From Zhouia amylolytica (GTDB taxonomy: Bacteria; Bacteroidota; Bacteroidia; Flavobacteriales; Flavobacteriaceae): a stretch of 64,000 nt of DNA. Each line of letters begins with the position of its first letter. The stretch's first letter is position 1. Shown one piece after another: positions 27,049 through 34,725 of this stretch. The stretch is taken from assembly GCF_900116365.1 (NCBI RefSeq), contig NZ_FPAG01000001.1, positions 275,924-339,923 on the forward strand, given 5' to 3'. Below the pieces are notes generated by a model. The model was not told the origin of the DNA, did no database searches, and worked only from the letters and a program-made list of their open reading frames with translations. Position numbers and translations under genes: made by a program.

Positions 27049-27092
27049 TTTCTTATTAATAAATAAATTTTCTTATCAAGAAACTATCTTTG
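27049..27092 (+). promoter_or_regulatory. Twin palindromic operator and -7 element of the second XRE-cupin gene
   Basis: TTTCTTATTAATAAA (27049-27063, one mismatch between arms) and TTTCTTATCAAGAAA (27069-27083, perfect 6-bp arms) are centred exactly 20 bp apart, two helical turns. TATCTTTG, an exact -7 match, follows at 27085-27092, and the ATG is at 27112. No TTG -33 is present. This is a likely binding site for the regulator itself and may also control the divergent DUF5690 gene. Confidence 0.6.
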
Positions 27093-27111
27093 TTTTTTTA
27101 AATTACGAATT

Positions 27112-27693
27112 ATGACCGAAAACAAACATATAACAATATGGATTGGAAAGAAAATCAGAGAGTTGCGGATTGCTAAAAATTGGAAACTGGGTGATCTGGC
27201 TCATTATTCTGAAGTAAGCATTCCGATGATCTCAAAAATTGAGAACGGTAGAGTATTCCCGACTTTCCCAACCCTTCTGCAAATCTTAAAAACCTTAGAG
27301 GTTGATCTTAATGAATTTTTTGAAGATGTAAATCAGGGCCCCAAATTTCCCGGGCATATTTTAGTAAAAAGAGAGGATTGCAAAGAAACATCTAAAGAAG
27401 CTTCTATAGGTTTTAAGTATGAAACAGTACTCACACATTCCATAAGTAATGTTTCACTTGAAATATCGATTTTAACCCTAGATCAAAATGCGACAAGAGA
27501 GCGTGTTAGCACAGAAGGGTTTGAGTACATCTATATTATCAAAGGTGACATTACCTATAAACTAGGAGACAAAACCTTTAATTTAAAAGAAGGAGATTCT
27601 CTTTATTTTGATGGCAGACAACCCCATGTCCCTTTAAACAATCTAGACACTGAATCTGTTTTGCTAGTCGTTTACTTTATAACCACCATTTAA
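27112..27693 (+). CDS. XRE-family regulator with C-terminal cupin domain (second of two)
   Basis: This 193-aa paralogue of the regulator at 22873-23439 has the same layout. The HTH lies at about residues 12-68 (LGDLAHYSEVSIPMISKIENGRVFP) and the cupin at about 112-193, with LKEGDSLYFDGRQPHVPLNN. The LYFDGR-PHVP segment nearly matches the first regulator's LFFDGRIPHVP, so both barrels may sense related ligands. It is divergent from the transporter gene, and the dehydrogenase gene begins 5 nt after its stop, so it probably controls that operon and its own promoter. Confidence 0.9.
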   Translation: MTENKHITIWIGKKIRELRIAKNWKLGDLAHYSEVSIPMISKIENGRVFPTFPTLLQILKTLEVDLNEFFEDVNQGPKFPGHILVKREDCKETSKEASIGFKYETVLTHSISNVSLEISILTLDQNATRERVSTEGFEYIYIIKGDITYKLGDKTFNLKEGDSLYFDGRQPHVPLNNLDTESVLLVVYFITTI

Positions 27694-27698
27694 GAATT

Positions 27699-28781
27699 AT
27701 GAGCACTATGATGGCTTCTGCAAAAATATTTAACAGACCTAATGAACCGTTTAGTGATTTTGAAGTTGAAATTCCAATTCCTTCAGCTAATGAAATAGTT
27801 GTAAAAATAACCTATACCACTATTTGTACAAGTGACTTACATACTTATTACGGCAGAAGGAAATCTCCAAGCCCGAGTATTTTAGGCCATGAAATTATAG
27901 GTAAAATAGTTAAGCTTGGAGCTAACGTCCATAAAGACTATAATGGTAATACACTTAATGAGGGGGATATGATAACCTGGTCTGTTTATGCCTTTAGTTC
28001 AGGAAATCCAATGGATCAAATAGGTATACCACAAAAATCTCCCGACTTATTCAAGTACGGGCATCAAACTATATTAAACGACTCTCCGTTAAGTGGGGGG
28101 TTTGCCTCTCATTGTATTTTGAGAAAAGGCACTTCGGTATTTAAACTTTCGGAAGCATTAGAGGCTTGTGAAGCAGCCCCTTTAAATTGCACTCATGCGA
28201 CCATTGCCGGGGCTTTAAGGTTAGCCGGCACCTTAGAAGGCAAAAATGTATTGGTTTTCGGTGCCGGTATGTTAGGTCTTTCTGCCTGTGCAATGAGTAA
28301 AGAAAAAGGAGCTAAAAACGTATATGCGATCGACCTGGATAAAGAACGCTTAAAATCAGCCACTTCTTTCGGAGCTACGGCATCATTTCCTGCCTCTTTA
28401 AGCGATGAAGAAATCCAAGATCAGTTAAAATCTGAAAAGATTGATGTGGTAATTGACACCACAGGGAATCCTAAAGCAATGGAATCTGGCATTAATTTAT
28501 TAACTTTAGGAGGTATCGCCGTTTGGGTGGGTGCCGTATATAGTGCACCTAAAACACAAATTAATGCAGAAACAGTAGTGAGAAAAATTTTGACGGTTAA
28601 AGGATTACACAATTACACTCCGGATGATCTTGCCTTTGCTATAGATTTTCTTAACTCCTGCCATGAAAAGTATCCTTTTAAGGAATTAGTAGGGCAGGAA
28701 TTTTCACTAAACGAACTTGACGAAGCATTTGAAACTGCTCAAAGCGGCACGTATTACAGAGTTGGTATAAATCAAAATTAA
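27699..28781 (+). CDS. Zinc-type alcohol dehydrogenase, phosphonate-associated (TIGR03366 type)
   Basis: This 360-aa MDR-family dehydrogenase has catalytic-zinc residues at TICTSDLHTYYGRR (Cys43) and GHE (His64-Glu65). GMLGLSACAMS marks the NAD(P)-binding Rossmann domain near residue 185. The segment PQKSPDLFKYGH followed by LSGGFASHC is typical of the alcohol dehydrogenases that accompany phosphonatase-like and FAD-oxidase genes. The four structural-zinc cysteines usual between residues 95 and 115 are absent (the segment reads AFSSGNPMDQ). It may reduce or oxidise the aldehyde left after C-P cleavage, or act on a hydroxyphosphonate upstream. It follows the regulator by 5 nt. Confidence 0.87.
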   Translation: MSTMMASAKIFNRPNEPFSDFEVEIPIPSANEIVVKITYTTICTSDLHTYYGRRKSPSPSILGHEIIGKIVKLGANVHKDYNGNTLNEGDMITWSVYAFSSGNPMDQIGIPQKSPDLFKYGHQTILNDSPLSGGFASHCILRKGTSVFKLSEALEACEAAPLNCTHATIAGALRLAGTLEGKNVLVFGAGMLGLSACAMSKEKGAKNVYAIDLDKERLKSATSFGATASFPASLSDEEIQDQLKSEKIDVVIDTTGNPKAMESGINLLTLGGIAVWVGAVYSAPKTQINAETVVRKILTVKGLHNYTPDDLAFAIDFLNSCHEKYPFKELVGQEFSLNELDEAFETAQSGTYYRVGINQN

Positions 28782-28789
28782 TTAAGACT

Positions 28790-29398
28790 ATGAACCTGTT
28801 AAAGATTGTATTTATTTTATTAATCCTTTCATCCTGTAAGAATGACAAGAAGGAAGGACACGATATCCCTGAAGTTCAAGACACCACAAAAATTGAAACT
28901 TCTCAAGAAACCAATAAGGAGGCTGAACAGTATATTAAAAACAGTTATGACGATGTCCTTGCCAAGCGGATTGGCGGATACATAACAGATAGTATCGTAA
29001 AAAAGGATATTGACTTTTTAAATGCTACTGATCGTCGTTTTCAATTTTATACTACTGACTTAAACGGGGACCAAAACAAAGAAATATTCGTTTTGCTTAA
29101 CGGCTCTTATTTTTGTGGCTCGGGAGGTTGTACAATGCTTTTACTAAATTCTGACTTGAGCGTTATCACTTCCTTTACGGTTATGACACCTCCCTTATTT
29201 ATTGAAAAGCGAGAAGATAAGGATTGGGCCGTATTACTCATAAGAAACGAAGGAGCTTTAAAAGAATTAATTTACAAGGACGGATCCTATCCTTCCAACC
29301 CTTCTATTCTACCGGATGCTCCATATGATGCTCCAAGCGGACATGCCCAAATAGCCTTTGACGATAACTTCAGCAAGGCAAAAACATATACCTTTTAA
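28790..29398 (+). CDS. Lipoprotein of unknown function at the end of the phosphonate locus
   Basis: This 202-aa lipoprotein has the lipobox LSSC (cysteine at residue 16), then a polar linker rich in Glu, Lys and Thr. The globular part has TTDLNGDQNKEIFVLLNGSYFCGSGGCTMLLLN, whose DLNGDQNKE segment resembles a calcium-binding loop and whose two cysteines could form a disulphide. I do not recognise a named family. It begins 8 nt after the dehydrogenase and shares its terminator, so it is in that operon, but a direct role in phosphonate use is not shown. Confidence 0.75.
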   Translation: MNLLKIVFILLILSSCKNDKKEGHDIPEVQDTTKIETSQETNKEAEQYIKNSYDDVLAKRIGGYITDSIVKKDIDFLNATDRRFQFYTTDLNGDQNKEIFVLLNGSYFCGSGGCTMLLLNSDLSVITSFTVMTPPLFIEKREDKDWAVLLIRNEGALKELIYKDGSYPSNPSILPDAPYDAPSGHAQIAFDDNFSKAKTYTF

Positions 29399-29406
29399 GA
29401 AAAGAC

Positions 29407-29435
29407 AAAGGCTGCATGAATTTGCAGCCTTTTAT
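29407..29435. terminator. Bidirectional terminator between the lipoprotein and dgt
   Basis: AAAGGCTGCA (29407-29416) pairs with TGCAGCCTTT (29423-29432) around TGAATT, followed by T-rich sequence. The end overlaps the convergent dgt stop codon. Confidence 0.87.
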
Positions 29436-30775
29436 TTTAATGAACTTCCCGTTAATTTATTAAACAACAAAACAGCGTTACCATCGGTTAAACCAGCTAC
29501 AAACTGACACACAGACAGCAACATGGTATAGACCGAACCTGATTTGGTGTATTTTTCCGGAAGTAATTCCAACACTAACTTATCATAATTAGAGGCTGTA
29601 CCGTTATTGGTACGAATTAAGGCATCTGAAAACGCCCCTAATAATGTATTTAATATTTTATATCCTGCGATTTCCTTATGTACTACCTCTGTACTCCTAT
29701 AGATATTATTAATACTTAATTGTATAATATCATTTATTTGAGCGGTATATTTTGATTTATCCAGCAAAGCACAATCAAAAGTTCCATCTAATATACTTTC
29801 TTCATTCTCCAGAAATATGCGAGTTGCATCACTTATCAAGGTATTAATAGAAAGTGCTCTTAAGTAACTTAGTCGGTCTTCCTTGGTGGTAAGTGAATGA
29901 TATTTCTTTGTATTGATGGAATCTCTCACCAGGTTAATAAGATATTCCAGCGCATATTCTTCCTGAATTAACCCCAAATTAATACCATCCTCAAAGTCTA
30001 TAATGGTATAACATATATCATCAGCGGCTTCCACTAAGAATGCAAGGGGATGACGAGCAAAAGACAGCTCTTCTCCACCAGAGGTTTTGATTAACCCCAG
30101 ATCATTCGCAACTTCACTAAACGATTCTTTTTCAGCCTGAAAAAATCCAAACTTCTTATCTGCGATGTGCCTGGTAGGTTTTTTGGGTAATGATTCCTTC
30201 GGATATTTTGTGAATGCACCCAGGGTAGCATAGCTCAATCGCAAGCCTCCTGCAATTCCTTTTCTGCTCTCAGTTAATATTTTAAATCCATTCGCATTTC
30301 CTTCGAAATCTATTAAATCCTGATATTCTTTGGGTGTTAATTGCGGTTTATAGTTTTGTCCTGAGCCGTTCTTAAAAAATTCACCAATAGCTTTTTCTCC
30401 GCTATGTCCAAATGGAGGGTTTCCAATATCATGAGCCAAAGCAGCTGCTGCAACTATAGCTCCGAAATCATTAAATCGGTAACCATGAACTTCACTCAAA
30501 TAAGGATGCTTTTCTAATATTGCTTTTCCAACGGCTCTTCCTAAACTTCTACCTACTACTGACACTTCCAGGCTATGGGTTAACCTCGTATGAACAAAGT
30601 CTGTTTTAGATAATGGAATTACCTGAGTTTTATCTTGTAAACTTCGAAATGCCGAAGAAAATATAATACGATCGTAATCTACTTCAAATCCTAATCTCGT
30701 TTCATCTTGTTCTTTCCTTAATCGTTTATGATGGTCTCCATAGCGTTTTAATGATAATAAATCTTCCCAGTTCAT
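29432..30775 (-). CDS. dgt: Deoxyguanosinetriphosphate triphosphohydrolase
   Basis: This HD-superfamily enzyme splits dGTP, or dNTPs, to the deoxynucleoside and triphosphate. The 447-aa protein has the N-terminal DRIIFSSAFRSLQDKTQV motif, then RLTHSLEVSVVGRSLG and the metal-binding AAALAHDIGNPPFGHSGEKAI. AADDICYTIIDFEDG is also conserved. The length fits the long flavobacterial Dgt form. It is monocistronic and converges on the dehydrogenase-lipoprotein operon, with a shared terminator. No regulatory site is evident upstream. Confidence 0.95.
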   Translation of the reverse strand: MNWEDLLSLKRYGDHHKRLRKEQDETRLGFEVDYDRIIFSSAFRSLQDKTQVIPLSKTDFVHTRLTHSLEVSVVGRSLGRAVGKAILEKHPYLSEVHGYRFNDFGAIVAAAALAHDIGNPPFGHSGEKAIGEFFKNGSGQNYKPQLTPKEYQDLIDFEGNANGFKILTESRKGIAGGLRLSYATLGAFTKYPKESLPKKPTRHIADKKFGFFQAEKESFSEVANDLGLIKTSGGEELSFARHPLAFLVEAADDICYTIIDFEDGINLGLIQEEYALEYLINLVRDSINTKKYHSLTTKEDRLSYLRALSINTLISDATRIFLENEESILDGTFDCALLDKSKYTAQINDIIQLSINNIYRSTEVVHKEIAGYKILNTLLGAFSDALIRTNNGTASNYDKLVLELLPEKYTKSGSVYTMLLSVCQFVAGLTDGNAVLLFNKLTGSSLK

Positions 30776-30879
30776 TGCAAATATTAAATAATGATGGCAA
30801 TATACGCCAATTCACAAATATCATCAGAAGGGCTCTTAATTTTATATTAACATTATCGGTTAGAGTTAATAATTAGATA

Positions 30880-31018
30880 ATATTATGGTTACGTGCATCT
30901 CAAAAATGAAAGCGATTTTTGGCATTGTCTTTTTAAGGCATTTCATTTAATCATTAGTTTTTGTCGACTTGATTTATGAAATCATCAGGGCTGCCAATTG
31001 CATTTGGCAGCCCTTTTC
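30880..31018 (+). ncRNA. Candidate small RNA or leader upstream of the phosphate porin
   Basis: An orphan terminator (30988-31018) lies between the divergent dgt and porin genes, so some plus-strand transcript must begin after 30776. Upstream is an inverted repeat: AAATGAAA (about 30904-30911) with TTTCATTT (about 30941-30948). A 21-codon frame (ATG 30885, or 14 codons from ATG 30906, stop at 30948-30950) lies within it. I cannot place a promoter. It may be an attenuated leader, a leader-peptide gene or an independent sRNA. Confidence 0.35.
30988..31018 (+). terminator. Orphan Rho-independent terminator upstream of the porin
   Basis: GGGCTGCCAA (30988-30997) pairs with TTGGCAGCCC (31004-31013) around TTGCAT, followed by TTTTCTT. 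The opposite strand has no T run, so it acts on the plus strand. Confidence 0.87.
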
Positions 31019-31080
31019 TTACAGTAACTCATTAATAATCTATAAATTAAACTTATATTGACTAAAGATTAATATCCAGG

Positions 31081-31098
31081 TAACATTAAATTAACATT
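31081..31098 (+). promoter_or_regulatory. Pho-box-like direct repeat of the porin-PiT operon
   Basis: TAACATT-AAAT-TAACATT: two identical 7-bp repeats separated by 4 A/T bases, an 11-bp period. This is the architecture of PhoB boxes and resembles the TTAACA repeats of PhoP sites. A weak -7-like TGTTCTTTG follows at about 31105-31113, which would fit an activator-dependent promoter. The ATG is at 31136. Confidence 0.6.
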
Positions 31099-31135
31099 GC
31101 AATCTGTTCTTTGCGGCGACAAAAACTAAGAAATA

Positions 31136-32338
31136 ATGAAATTAAAGACTTTAGCATTCGTGCTATGCTTTTCACTGTTTTCAGCGGTGTATGCGCAAGA
31201 GGTAAAAGCTCCTAAGTTTGGCAAAGGAATTCTAAATCTTACAGGGGAAGACAATAGTTGGAGTATGAGATTAGGCGCAAGGATTCAAATGTTATCTATA
31301 TATGACTGGTCAAACGAAGATGGTCATCTTGTTAATCCGCAATCGAACATTCTAATCAGACGTGCACGTATTAAAATGGACGGATTTGCTTTTTCTCCAA
31401 AATTTAAGTACAAAATTGAGTTAGGTTTATCTAACAGAGACATTGCAGGTGCTTCGATTTACACAAGAAACACACCCCGATATATTTTAGATGCCGTTGT
31501 AAAATGGAATTTTTACGAAAACTTTACACTATGGGCAGGACAAACCAAATTACCGGGTAATGTTGAACGTGTAATTTCGTCGGCCAACCTACAAATGGTG
31601 GATCGATCTATCTTAAACTCCACCTTCAATATTGATCGTGATATGGGGATACAGCTAAGACATCATACCAACCTCGGTGAGAATTTCATCATGAGAGAGA
31701 TTGTCTCTGTTGCACAAGGTGAAGGCAGGAATGTGGTAACAGGTAATATTGGAGGTTATCAATATACAGGAAGGCTTGAATTATTACCTTTTGGATTGTT
31801 CGAGAATAAAGGAGATTATACCGGAGGTGATTTGAGCAGAGAGAAGACCCCTAAGTTAATGATCGCAGCTTCTTACGATTACAACAATAATGCTGTAAAA
31901 ACACGAAGTAACCAAGGATCTTATATGGAGACAGACAACGGTCTTTACGAAACAAATATCACCACTTTCTTTGCAGATTTAATGTTTAAATACAAGGGTT
32001 TTTCAGTAATGGCTGAATATGCTGACAGGAATGCTGACGATCCTTTTGCAAGAAATTCAGATGGTTCACTCACCGGAGATGTTGTTCAAATCGGAAATGG
32101 TTTTAACCTTCAAGGGGGCTATTTATTTAAAAACAACTGGGAGGTTTCAACGAGATATTCAAATGTTGAATTGGATCAGGCGGTAACAGGAAAAGAAGAG
32201 CAAAACCAATATACAATTGGACTTTCCAAGTATATTGTAGGACACAAGTTAAAGGTTCAAACAGATATTAGTTATATGGACATCGCAAACGTTAACGATC
32301 AGTTGATGTGGCGATTACAATTGGACGTACATTTTTAA
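31136..32338 (+). CDS. OprO/OprP-type phosphate-selective porin
   Basis: This 400-aa outer-membrane porin has a signal peptide (1-20). The barrel is typical of the phosphate-selective porin O/P family: WSMRLGARIQM, IRRARIKMDGFAFSPKFKYKIELGLS, LWAGQTKLPGNVER, MGIQLRHH and the terminal strand LMWRLQLDVHF ending in Phe. The family forms anion- or phosphate-selective trimers. The next gene is a PiT phosphate transporter, and a Pho-box-like repeat precedes this one, so outer-membrane phosphate uptake under limitation is the best reading. The two genes are 59 nt apart with no terminator between them. Confidence 0.9.
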   Translation: MKLKTLAFVLCFSLFSAVYAQEVKAPKFGKGILNLTGEDNSWSMRLGARIQMLSIYDWSNEDGHLVNPQSNILIRRARIKMDGFAFSPKFKYKIELGLSNRDIAGASIYTRNTPRYILDAVVKWNFYENFTLWAGQTKLPGNVERVISSANLQMVDRSILNSTFNIDRDMGIQLRHHTNLGENFIMREIVSVAQGEGRNVVTGNIGGYQYTGRLELLPFGLFENKGDYTGGDLSREKTPKLMIAASYDYNNNAVKTRSNQGSYMETDNGLYETNITTFFADLMFKYKGFSVMAEYADRNADDPFARNSDGSLTGDVVQIGNGFNLQGGYLFKNNWEVSTRYSNVELDQAVTGKEEQNQYTIGLSKYIVGHKLKVQTDISYMDIANVNDQLMWRLQLDVHF

Positions 32339-32397
32339 ATTAAAAACAATTCGTGTTCAGAGAATTTAAACTAACTTGAGCACATTTATTAGTAATT

Positions 32398-34683
32398 ATG
32401 GAAAACATTTATTTGTTAATGATCGTTGCCCTGGCTGTGCTCGCAGTAGCCGATTTAATTGTTGGGGTTAGTAATGATGCTGTTAACTTTTTAAACTCTG
32501 CAATCGGTTCGAAAGCCATATCTTTCAAAACCATTATGATTGTGGCCAGCATCGGGATTTTTGTAGGTGCCGTTTTCTCGAGCGGGATGATGGAAGTTGC
32601 CCGAAAAGGGATTTTTGTACCTGAACATTTCATGTTTAATGAGATCATGATCATTTTTATGGCGGTAATGATCACGGACATTCTCTTACTTGATTTTTTC
32701 AACACACTTGGGATGCCTACATCTACTACTGTTTCTATTGTATTTGAATTGTTAGGGGCTGCGGTTGTTATGGCTCTTATCAAGGTCTCAACTTCAGAAA
32801 CGGAAACTTTAGCAGATATTTCGAAGTACATCAATTCAGATAAAGCCTTAATGATCATCTCGGGAATTTTGCTCTCAGTAGTCATTGCTTTTACCATTGG
32901 TGCTCTTGTACAATATATATCTCGTCTTATCTTTTCATTTCACTATAATGAAAAGATGAAGAAATTCGGATTCCTTTTCGGAGGTGCTGCATTAACTGCT
33001 ATTACTTATTTCATCTTCATGAAAGGTCTTAAAGGAACTCCTTATTATTCTGACTTAAAAGGCATCCTGGAAGGGAATGAATTAATAATCATCGCGGGAA
33101 GTCTTGTCGTATGGTCTTTGTTCTCCTTTATTTATATGAACATCATCAAAAAGAATATCCTGGTGCTTGTTATTATCATCGGTACTTTTGGATTGGCATT
33201 AGCTTTTTCAGGGAATGACCTGGTAAACTTTATTGGAGTTCCAATGGCAGCCTACCACTCGTATGAAGCCTGGTCGGCATCTGGAATGGATGCTACCGCC
33301 TATTCTATGGGTGCTCTTTCAAAAAAGGTTCCTACAGAGCCTCTACTATTATTTTTAGCGGGAGGTGTTATGGTACTGACTTTATGGTTTTCTAAGAAGG
33401 CTAAACGTGTTACCGAGACTGAGATTGGATTGTCAAGACAAGATGAAGGACAAGAAAAATTTCAACCGAATTTACTTTCAAGAACAATTGTAAGAGGTGC
33501 TACCAAAGCCAGTAAAGCACTTTCACATTTATTACCAGAGAAAACAAGAAAGAAAGTTGAAAAACAATTCGAAAAGCCTGTCATTAATGTAAGAAAAGAC
33601 AAGAACTACGAATTACCGGCGTTTGACCTTATTCGTGCATCAGTAAACCTAATGATTGCTGGGGTTCTTATTTCAATAGCAACTTCACTTAAGCTACCTT
33701 TATCTACCACTTATGTAACCTTTATGGTAGCTATGGGTACTTCATTAGCGGATCGTGCATGGGGTAGAGAAAGCGCTGTATATCGTGTAGCGGGGGTATT
33801 TAATGTAATCGGTGGATGGTTCTTCACAGCTATTTCAGCCTTTGTAGCTGCTGCTACCATGGCATACATTATTTACATTGGGGGACCTGCAGCTATTGCT
33901 ATATTACTATTCTTTGCCATAGTGTTATTGGTTAGAAACTACATCAATTACAAGAAAACATCCAAAGAGCTCAAAGCTGAAGACAGCCTTAAGAAGTCTG
34001 AAAGCAGTTCTATTCAAGGTGTTATTGAAGAGAGTGCAGACAACATAGCAGCTGTTGCAAAAAGAAGTAACAAAATCTTTAGCTCTGCCATTACCGGACT
34101 TTCAAAAGAAGACCTTAAGGAATTGAAAAAATGTAAAAAGGGTATTGCTAAACTTTCCTCAGAGGTTGATGAATTAAGAGACAATATATTTTATTTCATT
34201 AAAAACCTTGACGAATCTAGCGTTGGAGCAAGTAATTTTTACATCAATGCAGTTGGTTATTTACAAGACATGACGCAATCGCTTGAATACATTGGGAAGA
34301 CCAATTACAAGCACGTCAACAACAACCATAAAAAACTGAAATTCAATCAGATCAAAGATCTTTTAGAAATTCAAAAACACATGGGTGATCTTTTCAAGAA
34401 GATCGAAATGACTTTCGATGACCGATCATTTGAGAACATTGAACAAATTCTTGATAATGAAAAGTCACTACTAGAAAATGTATCTGATAAAATACAGAAA
34501 CAGGTATCAAGAACTCGTACAGAGGAATCGAGCCCTAAGAACACTACCTTGTATTTTGGACTACTCATGGAGACCAAAGATTTAATCAATGCTGTAATGG
34601 ACTTACTCGAACTTTATTATAAAGAATACGACAGTTCTGTTCCGGCACCTAGCTTAGAAGAAATACCAGAAGAAGACCAATAG
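32398..34683 (+). CDS. PiT-family inorganic phosphate transporter with C-terminal PhoU-like domain
   Basis: This 761-aa protein is a low-affinity, cation-coupled phosphate permease. The two PiT signature repeats are VGVSNDAVNFLNSAIGSKA (near residue 22) and SGNDLVNFIGVP (near 270), with GMPTSTTVS and LPLSTTYVTF in the membrane core. About 10-12 membrane helices end near residue 530. The last about 220 residues are a soluble helical PhoU/DUF47-like domain (RSNKIFSSAITGLSKEDLKELKKC onward). This fusion is common in Bacteroidota and may sense or gate phosphate flux. It is co-oriented with the porin and probably in the same operon, ending at the terminator at 34695-34720. Confidence 0.93.
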   Translation: MENIYLLMIVALAVLAVADLIVGVSNDAVNFLNSAIGSKAISFKTIMIVASIGIFVGAVFSSGMMEVARKGIFVPEHFMFNEIMIIFMAVMITDILLLDFFNTLGMPTSTTVSIVFELLGAAVVMALIKVSTSETETLADISKYINSDKALMIISGILLSVVIAFTIGALVQYISRLIFSFHYNEKMKKFGFLFGGAALTAITYFIFMKGLKGTPYYSDLKGILEGNELIIIAGSLVVWSLFSFIYMNIIKKNILVLVIIIGTFGLALAFSGNDLVNFIGVPMAAYHSYEAWSASGMDATAYSMGALSKKVPTEPLLLFLAGGVMVLTLWFSKKAKRVTETEIGLSRQDEGQEKFQPNLLSRTIVRGATKASKALSHLLPEKTRKKVEKQFEKPVINVRKDKNYELPAFDLIRASVNLMIAGVLISIATSLKLPLSTTYVTFMVAMGTSLADRAWGRESAVYRVAGVFNVIGGWFFTAISAFVAAATMAYIIYIGGPAAIAILLFFAIVLLVRNYINYKKTSKELKAEDSLKKSESSSIQGVIEESADNIAAVAKRSNKIFSSAITGLSKEDLKELKKCKKGIAKLSSEVDELRDNIFYFIKNLDESSVGASNFYINAVGYLQDMTQSLEYIGKTNYKHVNNNHKKLKFNQIKDLLEIQKHMGDLFKKIEMTFDDRSFENIEQILDNEKSLLENVSDKIQKQVSRTRTEESSPKNTTLYFGLLMETKDLINAVMDLLELYYKEYDSSVPAPSLEEIPEEDQ

Positions 34684-34694
34684 ATCAATAGAAA

Positions 34695-34720
34695 AGCCCC
34701 AAAATGGGGCTTTTTTTTTT
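34695..34720. terminator. Terminator after the PiT gene, usable from both sides
   Basis: AGCCCC (34695-34700) pairs with GGGGCT (34706-34711) around AAAAT, followed by ten T. The reverse strand has a shorter T run after the hairpin, so it can also end the convergent RDD gene. Confidence 0.9.
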
Positions 34721-34725
34721 ACAAT

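Noticed and set aside
27001-27110. A short repeat array (CRISPR-like) suspected from AAATTTTCTTAT repeats
   Set aside because: There are only two copies, 20 bp apart, with internal dyad symmetry and an adjacent -7 element, which fits an operator.
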